A program made the position numbers and the translations under genes. A stretch of DNA of 64,000 bases from Gemmatimonadales bacterium. Its GTDB lineage: Bacteria; Gemmatimonadota; Gemmatimonadetes; Palauibacterales; Palauibacteraceae. Positions 18,296 through 27,798 of the stretch are shown here, in pieces. The notes beneath the pieces were generated by a model. The model was not told the DNA's origin. It ran no database searches and saw only the letters and a program-made list of their open reading frames with translations. The stretch covers positions 62,001 to 126,000 of the forward strand of contig VXQX01000081.1 in the NCBI GenBank assembly GCA_009838765.1, given 5' to 3'. Each line of letters begins with the position of its first letter. Position 1 is the stretch's first letter.

Positions 18296-19158
18296 GATGC
18301 TTCTCCTCTCTCAATGGTGACCCGGGTGCGGAGCATCGACTCCGCCGAACCCCGGAATACGCCGCGAGTGGGCGGAACGTCGGCATAATCGCGGCCCACC
18401 GCGACTCGCACATGGCGCACATCGCATTGTGCGTCGTTGGTCGGATCGAAGCCGATCCATCCCGCGCCGGGAAACCAGCTCTCGACCCAGGCGTGGCTTT
18501 CACCCCTCGTCACGCCACCGCCGTTCCCGCCGTCCGGACCCAGATAGCCCGACACGTACCGGGTCGGGACCCCCCATCCCCGCAGGATCGCGGCCATGAC
18601 ATGTGCGTAGTCCTGGCATACGCCCTCGCGGCTCTCGAGGATGCGCTCGATCGGCGAATCCACGGCGGTCGTACCTGGAATATAATCAAACGACTCGTGG
18701 AGCCGGCTGCGCAGGGCCGTGGCGGTCTCCAGCGGGTCGTCCCCGCGTTCGAGGCCGCAGCTCCTGATGAAATCGGCGAGAAGCGGCGAGGAGCGGACGT
18801 AATGGCTGGGTTGCAGCATCAGCCCGAGTTCGGGAGCGCGCGCCGCGGCGTCGAGCCGGGGCCACGCGTCTTCCCCGATCTGACGGGGCGCGTCCGGTAT
18901 CGGACCCACCTCCACGGTCGAACGTCCGATGATCGAGAGACGGCGATGCGTCCCGGGGCGATCAAAAAAGTGGCCCCGATTGTGGAAGGGTCCTTCGAAT
19001 TCGAACACGGGACCGGAGGGGTCGGTCTCGATCGCGAACCCGCGTACGACCTGTCTTCGGTCCTGCACGGGATGCAGGTAGAGCGTCATGACGGACGCCT
19101 GAACCGGCGCGCTGTACACAAACTCGACCGTGTGTTCGATCGTGTAGCGCGCGATCAC
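18286..19158 (-). CDS. Transglutaminase-like cysteine protease/ligase (COG1305)
   Basis: Cytoplasmic protein of 290 residues. The N-terminal beta domain begins VIARYTIEHTVEFVYSAPV. The catalytic core shows the Cys in REGVCQDYAHVMAA, His in GESHAWVESWF and Asp in WIGFDPTND. This is the partner that normally travels with alpha-E and the circularly permuted ATP-grasp protein in a predicted peptide ligation/modification system. The GTG start at 19158 overlaps the alpha-E stop as GTGA, so translation is coupled. Reaction may be amide hydrolysis or transfer; the substrate is unknown. Confidence 0.88.
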   Translation of the reverse strand: MIARYTIEHTVEFVYSAPVQASVMTLYLHPVQDRRQVVRGFAIETDPSGPVFEFEGPFHNRGHFFDRPGTHRRLSIIGRSTVEVGPIPDAPRQIGEDAWPRLDAAARAPELGLMLQPSHYVRSSPLLADFIRSCGLERGDDPLETATALRSRLHESFDYIPGTTAVDSPIERILESREGVCQDYAHVMAAILRGWGVPTRYVSGYLGPDGGNGGGVTRGESHAWVESWFPGAGWIGFDPTNDAQCDVRHVRVAVGRDYADVPPTRGVFRGSAESMLRTRVTIERGEASCP

Positions 19159-20162
19159 GACGGGAACCCCGCGGTCACCGGATAGTCCACGTACGTGGCC
19201 TGAACGAGGTCGTGCAGGGCCCGGCTGTCGCGTGTCAGAGGCTCGAAGGGCTCTCCGGGTGCAGCGTCGGCTGCGGCGTCGGGCGCGGCGTCGGCTGCGG
19301 CATCCGGCTCGCCCGGATCGAGTTCGAGGGCGGCCGAGATGCGAAGCGCCAGGCGGTGCGGCGCGGCGAGCGGCGGACGCCCGCCGGCCGGGTCGATTCC
19401 CCGCAGCGTCGACTCGATGCGGCCGGTCGCGTAGTGCAGCGACCGTGAAACCTCCGGGTTCCGCATCAGAAAGCCGAGCACGCAACCGCGACGCAGCGTG
19501 AGCGACCGGTCCCGGCGGTAGGGCTCGAAGGCGCCGCACACGCGCAGCAGATCGGCCCAGGAGAGGGCCAGGCCGTCGTCGTCCGGCCGCGCGATCCGAT
19601 CCCATACATCGAGCAGCACGATCTGCTGCTGCAGCCGTTCCACGTAGCGGCCGAGTTCGAGGAAGCGCCACGCGTCGTCCCGCGCCATGTTGGCGTCGAC
19701 GACCCCGGCGAGGAGTCGGAGCCGGTCGATCGCCCGGCTCACCAGAGCCACCGGCCCTTCGCCCCAGGCGTCGGCGAACTCCGTCTCCTGGAGCCAGAGG
19801 TATCCCTGGTTCAGGCACACCCACACGGGCAGGGGCAGCCTGGGCCGGATTTCCCTGGCGTTCTCCCGCGCCATCCCCCAGCACGAAATCATCGATGCCG
19901 GGTTCGTCGTGTCCTCGACGAGGCCGCCCGTCAGCGTGTAGGCATCCGCGATGAGGAAGGCTTCGGCCTCGTCCACATCGGTCGGCGCCGGGGGAGGGGG
20001 CTGACTCAGGGCCCGGTAAACGACGCGCCACCCGAGGGCGATTTCGTCGGCGTCCGCATCCACGAGCCGGGTCAACTGATACTCGAGCAGGCGAGCCGTG
20101 TTTTCGGTCCGTTCCGCGTAGCGGCCAAGCCAATAGAAGTTCGCCGCCATCCGGGCTAGCAT
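19155..20162 (-). CDS. Alpha-E domain protein (DUF403/COG2307)
   Basis: All-helical protein of 335 residues starting MLARMAANFYWLGRYAERTE, the signature of alpha-E proteins, with NQGYLWLQETEFADAWGEGP and RFLELGRYVERLQQQIVLLD later on. Biochemical role unknown; it is a constant neighbour of circularly permuted ATP-grasp ligases. Near the C-terminus it carries an Ala/Asp-rich low-complexity stretch (DAAADAAP repeated) encoded by a 24-base tandem duplication. It lies 24 bases after the ATP-grasp gene and is coupled to the transglutaminase. Confidence 0.88.
   Translation of the reverse strand: MLARMAANFYWLGRYAERTENTARLLEYQLTRLVDADADEIALGWRVVYRALSQPPPPAPTDVDEAEAFLIADAYTLTGGLVEDTTNPASMISCWGMARENAREIRPRLPLPVWVCLNQGYLWLQETEFADAWGEGPVALVSRAIDRLRLLAGVVDANMARDDAWRFLELGRYVERLQQQIVLLDVWDRIARPDDDGLALSWADLLRVCGAFEPYRRDRSLTLRRGCVLGFLMRNPEVSRSLHYATGRIESTLRGIDPAGGRPPLAAPHRLALRISAALELDPGEPDAAADAAPDAAADAAPGEPFEPLTRDSRALHDLVQATYVDYPVTAGFPS
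19263..19310. repeat. 24-bp tandem duplication inside the alpha-E gene
   Basis: Two adjacent 24-base units (19263-19286 and 19287-19310) differing at a few positions. In the alpha-E frame they encode two copies of an Ala/Asp/Pro octapeptide, probably a flexible linker that expanded by slippage. Confidence 0.6.
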
Positions 20163-20186
20163 CGTCCGTCGCCCTTCACCCGGCCG

Positions 20187-21686
<1,500 letters not shown>

Positions 21687-21710
21687 CGAACGCTACCCGC
21701 GGGCGGGCGC

Positions 21711-23120
21711 TCAGTCCGCGTCGCGGAAGTCGTTGTCGTCGTCGGGGTCCACCATGAGGATGAACTCCGGATAGGCGTCGATCCCGAGTTCCGCCGCGTC
21801 CTGGCCGATGCTCTCGACGCTCCGCGACACGCGAACGCCCAGCGTCCTGTCGAGCACCGTCCAGAGGATCCACGAAATGGAGAAGACGAACGCACCGATG
21901 GCCGCGACGCCGGTCAACTGCACGACGAAATCGCCGCCGGCCGCGATGCAGGTGGCGAGCGTGCCCCAGACTCCGGCGAACAGGTGCGCGGGCACCGCCC
22001 CGACCACGTCGTCGATCCTCCGCACCTCCAGCAGCTTCAGCCCGAACATGCACAGGAGGGAGCCGATGGCCCCGATCAGAATCGCCCACAGCGAGTTGGT
22101 GATGTTCGGTCCGGCCGTGATCGCCACCATTCCGGAGATCGCCCCGTTGAGCGTGGCGAAGAGGTCGACCCGGCCGAGTATGGACCTGGACAGGCAGAGC
22201 GCCGTGATGACGCCGGCCCCGGCGGCGAGGTTCGTGTTCACGAGGATGTTGCTCATCGAAACCGCGTTGACCACGCCCGAGAGGGCGAGTTCGGAGCCGC
22301 CGTTGAAGCCGAACCAGCCCATCCAGAGGATGAACACCCCCAGCGTGACCGCGGGGATGTTCGACGGGGGGGTCGGCTTGATGGAGCCGTCCTTGCGGTA
22401 CTTGCCCCAGCGCGGGCCCACGACGAGCGCGCCGGCAAGCGCTGCCCAGCCGCCCGTCGAGTGCACGATCGTCGAGCCGGCGAAGTCCGTGAAACCCATC
22501 TGCCCGAGCCAGCCGCCGCCCCACGTCCACGCGCCGACGATGGGGTAGATGACCGCGGTGAGCCCGCCCACGAAGACGAAGAAGGTCCAGAGCTTGACCC
22601 GCTCGGCCAGCGCGCCGGAGACGATCGAGGCGGTCGTGGCGACGAAGACCATCTGGAAGAACCAGTCCGACATCACGGCATAGCCGTTCTCCGTGACGGC
22701 GGCCGCCGCACCTTCGTTCCCGCCGATGAGCGCCACCTCGTCCGCGGAGGGGCCGTAGAGGAGGCTGATCGATCCGATCACGCTCCCGACGTCGACGTAC
22801 ATGAGGTTGTAGCCGATGACGTAGTACGTGAGACCCGCGATGGCGTACAGTCCGATGTTCTTCATGCAGATCATCGACGCGCTCTTGGACCGCACGGACC
22901 CGGCTTCGAGCATTGTGAACCCCGCGCACATCCACATCACGAGCACGCCCCAGACGAGGAACGAGTACGTGTTGAGGACGAATCCGAGATCACCGGCAAC
23001 GTCCTGCGCGGCGAGGAGGGCCGGCGCCAGGAGGAGGCCTGCTCCGGAGAGCAGCGCGGCGGTTGCGAGGTTCCTTCCCGCCGCGAACCGGCGGGGCCAG
23101 CGTACCTGATGGGTGCTCAC
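21711..23120 (-). CDS. amtB: Ammonium transporter AmtB
   Basis: Inner-membrane ammonium channel of 469 residues. Signal-like first helix, then 11 helices with the family motifs: MLEAGSVRSKSASMICMKN, DWFFQMVFVATTASIVSGALAE (split across TM4-5), GGWAALAGALVVGPRWG with the first pore region nearby, and VPAHLFAGVWGTLAT with the C-terminal pore His. GTG at 23120 is taken as start because GAAGGAG lies 6 bases upstream; the ATG at 23156 has no such site. The C-terminal cytoplasmic tail ends in an Asp-rich stretch (MVDPDDDNDF). No glnK/PII gene follows; instead the ATP-grasp gene begins 24 bases later. Confidence 0.92.
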   Translation of the reverse strand: MSTHQVRWPRRFAAGRNLATAALLSGAGLLLAPALLAAQDVAGDLGFVLNTYSFLVWGVLVMWMCAGFTMLEAGSVRSKSASMICMKNIGLYAIAGLTYYVIGYNLMYVDVGSVIGSISLLYGPSADEVALIGGNEGAAAAVTENGYAVMSDWFFQMVFVATTASIVSGALAERVKLWTFFVFVGGLTAVIYPIVGAWTWGGGWLGQMGFTDFAGSTIVHSTGGWAALAGALVVGPRWGKYRKDGSIKPTPPSNIPAVTLGVFILWMGWFGFNGGSELALSGVVNAVSMSNILVNTNLAAGAGVITALCLSRSILGRVDLFATLNGAISGMVAITAGPNITNSLWAILIGAIGSLLCMFGLKLLEVRRIDDVVGAVPAHLFAGVWGTLATCIAAGGDFVVQLTGVAAIGAFVFSISWILWTVLDRTLGVRVSRSVESIGQDAAELGIDAYPEFILMVDPDDDNDFRDAD

Positions 23121-23303
23121 GGCGGCTCCTTCTTCAACAGGTTTTTGTCCGATCATGGCCCTTCCCGACTCGCGGTTTAGGTTGCGTCCCTGCTTGGCAT
23201 CGCGCAACGGGTTCTCGGTGCGCCGGTAGCCGAACGGCGGCGGCCGGCTATCTTCGGGTGTGGCCGGGCTCCACCGGAATCTTCGACGAGAGGGCATATC
23301 ACC

Positions 23304-24362
23304 ATGTGGAAACGCTCCATCGGAGTGGTCGCCGCATTTGGTTTGGGATTGACGCTCCCTGCCGTCCACCCCCTCCATGCCCAGGAAATCCGGGCGCGTG
23401 GCGGCTCCACCGTCACCGTGGGCGCCCGGGTCCAGGCGCAATACGAGGCTTCGAGCGTTGACGAGACGCCAACATCGTTCTTCATCCGCCGCGCGTGGGT
23501 GACGATCGACGGGAAGCTCAACGATCTCGTCGCAGGGAGGGCCCAATTCAACATCGACGGCGCATCGGTGCTGGAGGCCTACCTGGAACTCACGCCGAGC
23601 GAAGCGTTGCAGATCCAGCTGGGGCAGTTCAAGAAGGGAATGTCCTACTTCTGGCTGGTCCCCAACGCCTGGCTGCCGATCATCGAACGAGACGCCCGGG
23701 TCACGGGCGTGAATCACTGCCCGGGCGTCGGGAGCGTATGCACCTTCGGCCGTCTCACCGACGCGCTGGGCCTGGACAACTACGAGCCGGGCCTCCTCGC
23801 GCAGGGGCGCGTGAGCGAGCACTTCGGCTACCGGTTCACGCTCACCAACGGCGAGGGGATCGGGAACCTGGACGTGAACACCGGGAAGTCGGCCTCGGGC
23901 CAGCTCTCTCTCTTCCCGACCGGTGGGGACACGCGGGTGTCCGCCTACTTCGCCCTGGACGAGACGTTGAACAGCCGGGAGGAGACGATGGGCGTTCCGG
24001 CGGTCGGCGCCGAAGTGGAACTCGGGACATGGCTCGGCGGCCCCCACCTGATCGCCAACGTTCTGCAGGGCCGCAACTGGAAGCTGAACGATGACGCGAA
24101 GTTCTCCGCCTTCCAGTTCATGGCCTTCTGGTATCTTCCCACGGCACCGGAGTCCGGGTTCTCGGGGATCGAACCGATGCTTCGGGTGAGCTGGGTCGAT
24201 TCCGGCGCGGAAGATCCCGAAAAGGTCACCGGGACGGTGGTCACGCCCGGCGTGATGGTGTACTTCACGGGCCGAAACGGGATCTCCACGAACGTGGACT
24301 TCTACAGCTCTGGCGGCCGGTCGGACTGGTCCTGGAAGGTGCAGGCGTTCGTTTTCTTCTGA
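23304..24362 (+). CDS. Phosphate-selective porin O/P-like outer membrane protein
   Basis: Outer-membrane barrel of 352 residues. Signal peptide ends HPLHAQE; the mature protein starts with a beta strand VTVGARVQAQYEAS and FFIRRAWVTIDGKLNDLVAGR, typical of OprO/OprP-like porins, and the chain ends in FVFF with a terminal Phe as recognised by the BAM machinery. Divergent from amtB with a 183-base gap. Could admit phosphate or other anions; specificity is not readable. Confidence 0.82.
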   Translation: MWKRSIGVVAAFGLGLTLPAVHPLHAQEIRARGGSTVTVGARVQAQYEASSVDETPTSFFIRRAWVTIDGKLNDLVAGRAQFNIDGASVLEAYLELTPSEALQIQLGQFKKGMSYFWLVPNAWLPIIERDARVTGVNHCPGVGSVCTFGRLTDALGLDNYEPGLLAQGRVSEHFGYRFTLTNGEGIGNLDVNTGKSASGQLSLFPTGGDTRVSAYFALDETLNSREETMGVPAVGAEVELGTWLGGPHLIANVLQGRNWKLNDDAKFSAFQFMAFWYLPTAPESGFSGIEPMLRVSWVDSGAEDPEKVTGTVVTPGVMVYFTGRNGISTNVDFYSSGGRSDWSWKVQAFVFF

Positions 24363-24446
24363 TCGGGCCCGGACGGGCCGCGACGAATCAACGGATCGAG
24401 GGGCGCGCTGCCGATCCGGCGCCCACCCGATCCGCCTCCCGGCCTC

Positions 24447-24782
24447 CTACTTGAAGCTCGCCTGAGCTTCGTCGACCGTATCGAAGACCTTGGTCAGCCG
24501 AACGAAACCGCTGACTTCCAGCACTTCGAGGATATTCTCCGGGACCTGGCACAGGGCGAGCCCGCCGCCGGCCTGGTTGGTCTTGCGGATGGCGATCAGC
24601 AGCGCCCGCAGCCCGGCACTGCTGATGTAACGCAGGCTCCCGCAATCCAGGACCAGGTTGGTCGCTCCCCCGTCGATGATGCCGGAGAGCTCCCCATCGA
24701 AGTCCTTGGCGTTGCTGGAGTCTACGCGCCCGCTGACCACCCCCACGGCGGTATCTCCCGAATAGCTGGTCTCAATGTTCAT
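24447..24782 (-). CDS. STAS-domain anti-sigma factor antagonist (RsbV/SpoIIAA-like)
   Basis: Cytoplasmic 111-residue STAS protein. The phospho-acceptor region reads LRYISSAGLRALL; aligning the Gly-Leu to SpoIIAA puts the phosphoserine at about Ser55. Dephosphorylated STAS proteins bind the RsbW-type kinase and release its partner. The gene overlaps the kinase gene by 11 bases, so they are co-translated. The 84-base gap to the convergent porin gene holds only imperfect GC hairpins. Confidence 0.88.
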   Translation of the reverse strand: MNIETSYSGDTAVGVVSGRVDSSNAKDFDGELSGIIDGGATNLVLDCGSLRYISSAGLRALLIAIRKTNQAGGGLALCQVPENILEVLEVSGFVRLTKVFDTVDEAQASFK

Positions 24783-25314
24783 CTGGCGATTCCTCGCTTC
24801 CGGCAGCCCCCAGCGGCTGCCTTAGGGTAAGGCAGTTGAAACCCTCGACCCGCTCGTACGCAAGCGTGTCAATAAAAGACTTCGTAAGGTGGATGCCAAG
24901 CCCCCCGATGGGACGATCCTCCGCCGCAAGGCTTATGTCCGGAGTTTCCGCGTCCTCAAGCGGGTTGAAGGGCCGACCGTTGTCTCGAATCGTGATCTCA
25001 ATGTCGGCGTCTCCGAGGCGAATGTCCACCGTGATGACCGGATCCTCCGTAACTCCCTCGAATCCGTAGGAGATGACGTTCGTCAGAAGTTCGTCCAGCG
25101 AGAGCTGAAAACGGAAGACGATATCGTTGGAAAGCCCGCGCTCGAGACAGAAGCGCTCGACCTCGTCCACCACGCGGCGTGGCTCGCTCGGGTCCTGCTT
25201 GACGGCGATCCGCACTCCCGCTCCGCTCCTGTCGGTTGGTTGTCCACTCGCTGTCCCGGGCGCCTCCGGCGCGCGCTCGGCACCGAAACTACGCATCCTG
25301 CCGAGGTTCGACAT
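24772..25314 (-). CDS. RsbW-like serine kinase / anti-sigma factor (HATPase_c_2)
   Basis: Cytoplasmic protein of about 180 residues with a GHKL ATPase fold: N box SLDELLTNVISYGFEG, G1 box TIRDNGRPFNP, G2 box GGLGIHLTKSF. This is the anti-sigma/serine kinase class that phosphorylates a STAS partner, encoded immediately downstream. ATG 25314 is chosen; a second in-frame ATG at 25296 is possible and the first 30 residues are low complexity. No sigma factor gene is found in the window, so its controlled target must be elsewhere. Confidence 0.87.
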   Translation of the reverse strand: MSNLGRMRSFGAERAPEAPGTASGQPTDRSGAGVRIAVKQDPSEPRRVVDEVERFCLERGLSNDIVFRFQLSLDELLTNVISYGFEGVTEDPVITVDIRLGDADIEITIRDNGRPFNPLEDAETPDISLAAEDRPIGGLGIHLTKSFIDTLAYERVEGFNCLTLRQPLGAAGSEESPDEH

Positions 25315-25462
25315 ATTGCGCGGCCGGTCCCCGGTTGTGGAGATTCCCGCACCGTGGCGCGGGGACCCCCGCGCCAAGATCGACAGGGACGATGACGACT
25401 GGACGCGGTTTCGGACAAGGGCGAGAACCCATGGCCGACGATTCACCTCAACCGAGGCCTCG

Positions 25463-26620
25463 ATGCCGAAGATCCTGGTAGTAGACGACGAACCCGATCT
25501 GGAGCTGCTCCTCCGGCAGAAGTTCCGGCGCCGGATCCGCTCGGGCGAATTCACGCTGGTCTTCGCCCAGAACGGGGTCGAGGCCCTCTCGGAGCTCGAG
25601 AAACACGACGATGTCGATGTCGTGCTCTCCGACATCAACATGCCCGAAATGGACGGCCTCACGCTCCTGGCGCAGCTGGGCGAACTCGACCGCGATCTCC
25701 GCGCCGTCATGGTGACGGCCTACGGGGACATGAAGAACATCCGCACCGCCATGAACCGCGGCGCTTTCGACTTCGTCACCAAACCGATCGACTTCGGAGA
25801 TCTCGAAACCACGATCGCGAAGACCCTGGAACACCTCGCGGTGATGCGAGCCGCGCTTCGCGACCGGGACGCGCTGGTGGCGTTGCGCCAGGAGCTGGGC
25901 GTGGCGGCGAGGATGCAGGAGTCGATCCTGCCGACGAACTACCCCAACGATCCGCGCTACGAGCTCCACGCGTGGATGACGCCGGCCCGCGAAGTGGGAG
26001 GAGATTTCTACGATTTCTTCCGCCTCGAGGAAGACCACATGGCGATCGTCATGGCCGATGTATCGGGCAAGGGCGTGCCGGCGGCCTTCTTCATGATGGT
26101 GAGCCGCACGCTGCTCAAGGGAACGGCGATCGGCGAGGCGGACCCCTCGGTCTGTCTCGACGAGGTGAACCGGCTTCTCATCAACGAGAACGAGGAGTCG
26201 ATGTTCGTGACCCTCTTCTACACCAAGTTCAATCCCGTGAACGGTCAGGCCACGTTCGCGAACGCCGGGCACAATCTTCCGTTCCTCATGAAGGCGTCGG
26301 GAGAGGTCGAGCAGATCGTCTCCGATCCCGGACTCGTGCTCGGGATCATGTCCGGGGTCGACTTCCCCAAGGGGTCGATCACGCTTGAACCGGGCGATGC
26401 CGTCTTCTTCTACACGGACGGCGTGACGGAGGCGATGAACGAGGATGGCGTCGAACTCGGCGAGAACGAGCTGGCCGAGGTGCTGGGCGAATGCCACGGC
26501 TCGTCGGCCGAAGACATCAACCGCCACGTGATACGGGCGGTGCAGGAACATGCGGGAGAGGCGGACCAGTCCGACGACATCACCTGCCTGACGCTTCGAT
26601 ACCTGGGGTCGCCCTCCTGA
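25463..26620 (+). CDS. Response regulator with SpoIIE/PP2C phosphatase output (RsbU-like)
   Basis: Cytoplasmic 385-residue protein. Residues 1-125 are a receiver domain (VVDDE, phospho-acceptor D57 in LSDINMPEMDG, T85, K107 in FVTKPID). A short linker helix follows (about 130-165, ELGVAARMQESILP), then a PP2C-type SpoIIE domain with metal ligands in GGDFYDFF, MADVSGKGVPAAF, FYTDGVTEAM and QSDDITCLTLRY. Phosphorylation by a histidine kinase should control dephosphorylation of a STAS antagonist. It is divergent from the kinase/STAS pair (148-base gap) and overlaps the next gene by one base. Confidence 0.92.
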   Translation: MPKILVVDDEPDLELLLRQKFRRRIRSGEFTLVFAQNGVEALSELEKHDDVDVVLSDINMPEMDGLTLLAQLGELDRDLRAVMVTAYGDMKNIRTAMNRGAFDFVTKPIDFGDLETTIAKTLEHLAVMRAALRDRDALVALRQELGVAARMQESILPTNYPNDPRYELHAWMTPAREVGGDFYDFFRLEEDHMAIVMADVSGKGVPAAFFMMVSRTLLKGTAIGEADPSVCLDEVNRLLINENEESMFVTLFYTKFNPVNGQATFANAGHNLPFLMKASGEVEQIVSDPGLVLGIMSGVDFPKGSITLEPGDAVFFYTDGVTEAMNEDGVELGENELAEVLGECHGSSAEDINRHVIRAVQEHAGEADQSDDITCLTLRYLGSPS

Positions 26621-27798
26621 TGCGGCGCCGGTCGTTCGCGATCGCGGCCGCCGTGGCGGCCGGCACGCTACCGGGCGCCGCCACGTCGCAGCAGAGCGAA
26701 GCCGCAACCGAGGGCGTGTACGCCGATTCCATCGTCTTCGGCCAGTCCGCGGCCCTCGAAGGGCCCGCGGGCGAACTGGGCCGCAACATGAACCTCGGCA
26801 TCCGGGCCGCGTTCGAGGAGGCCAATCGGGACGGCGGCGTCCACGGGCGCGCCCTCCGCCTCATCGTCCGCGACGACGGCTACGAACCCGAACCCGCCGT
26901 CGCCAACACTCAGGAACTCATCGAACATGGCGTGTTCGGCCTCATCGGCGCCGTCGGCACGCCGACCTCCGCCGCCGCGGAACCCGGCGCGAGCGAAGCG
27001 GGCGTCCCCTACATCGGGGCGTTCACGGGCGCCGGCCTCCTGAGGGGCCCGGACCAGCGTTACGTCGTCAACCTGCGCGCGTCCTACGACCAGGAAACCG
27101 AGGAGATGGTGGAACGCCTCGTGCGGGACCTCGACTTCCGTCGCATCGCGGTCTTCTACCAGGATGACAACTACGGGCTGGCCGGCCTGACGGGCGTCCG
27201 CAACGCGATGGACGCACTGGGCATGGAACTCGTCAGCGAGGCCCCGTACATGCGGAACACGCGGGCCGTGAAGCGCGGGCTGCTCGACATACAGGCCGGC
27301 AACCCGCAGGCCGTCATCATCATCGGCGCCTACATCCCCGTGGCGCACTTCATCCGGTGGGCGAAGAAGATCGGCCTCGACGTCCTGTTCGTGAACATCT
27401 CCTTCGTCGGCAGCTACGCCCTCCTCGACGAGCTGGGCCGCGCCGGAGACGGCGTCGTAGTGACGCAGGTCGTGCCCTTCCCCCGCGACCCGAGCATCCC
27501 CGTGGTGGCGCGCTACCAGGCCGCGCTGCGGGCGGTCGATCCCGCCGCCCGGCCGGGCTTCGTGTCGCTGGAAGGTTATCTGGCCGGGCGGCTGGTCGTG
27601 GAGGCGCTGGCAGCCGGCGATCCGGACGTTCGGCCCACGCGGGAATCCTTCCTCCGCACGCTGACCGAATCCGGCCCCATCGACCTCGGCGGGTTCACGG
27701 TCGAATACGGGGCGGACGACAACCAGGGCTCGGACCTCGTGTTTCTGACCGTGATTCGGGAGGGCGAGTTCGTTCCCGTGACCCGGCTCTCCCGGTGA
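26620..27798 (+). CDS. Periplasmic binding protein, LivJ-like (branched-chain amino acid type)
   Basis: Exported solute-binding protein of 392 residues. Signal peptide (about 1-24) then DSIVFGQSAALEGPAGELGRN, the start of type I periplasmic binding proteins of the Leu/Ile/Val and amide group; LIGAVGTPTSAAAEPGASEA and AVFYQDDNYGLAGLTGVRNA are fold-typical. No permease or ATPase is nearby. Its ATG overlaps the phosphatase stop (TGATG) and its stop overlaps the histidine kinase start (GTGA), so it is most simply a ligand sensor for that kinase. Confidence 0.88.
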   Translation: MRRRSFAIAAAVAAGTLPGAATSQQSEAATEGVYADSIVFGQSAALEGPAGELGRNMNLGIRAAFEEANRDGGVHGRALRLIVRDDGYEPEPAVANTQELIEHGVFGLIGAVGTPTSAAAEPGASEAGVPYIGAFTGAGLLRGPDQRYVVNLRASYDQETEEMVERLVRDLDFRRIAVFYQDDNYGLAGLTGVRNAMDALGMELVSEAPYMRNTRAVKRGLLDIQAGNPQAVIIIGAYIPVAHFIRWAKKIGLDVLFVNISFVGSYALLDELGRAGDGVVVTQVVPFPRDPSIPVVARYQAALRAVDPAARPGFVSLEGYLAGRLVVEALAAGDPDVRPTRESFLRTLTESGPIDLGGFTVEYGADDNQGSDLVFLTVIREGEFVPVTRLSR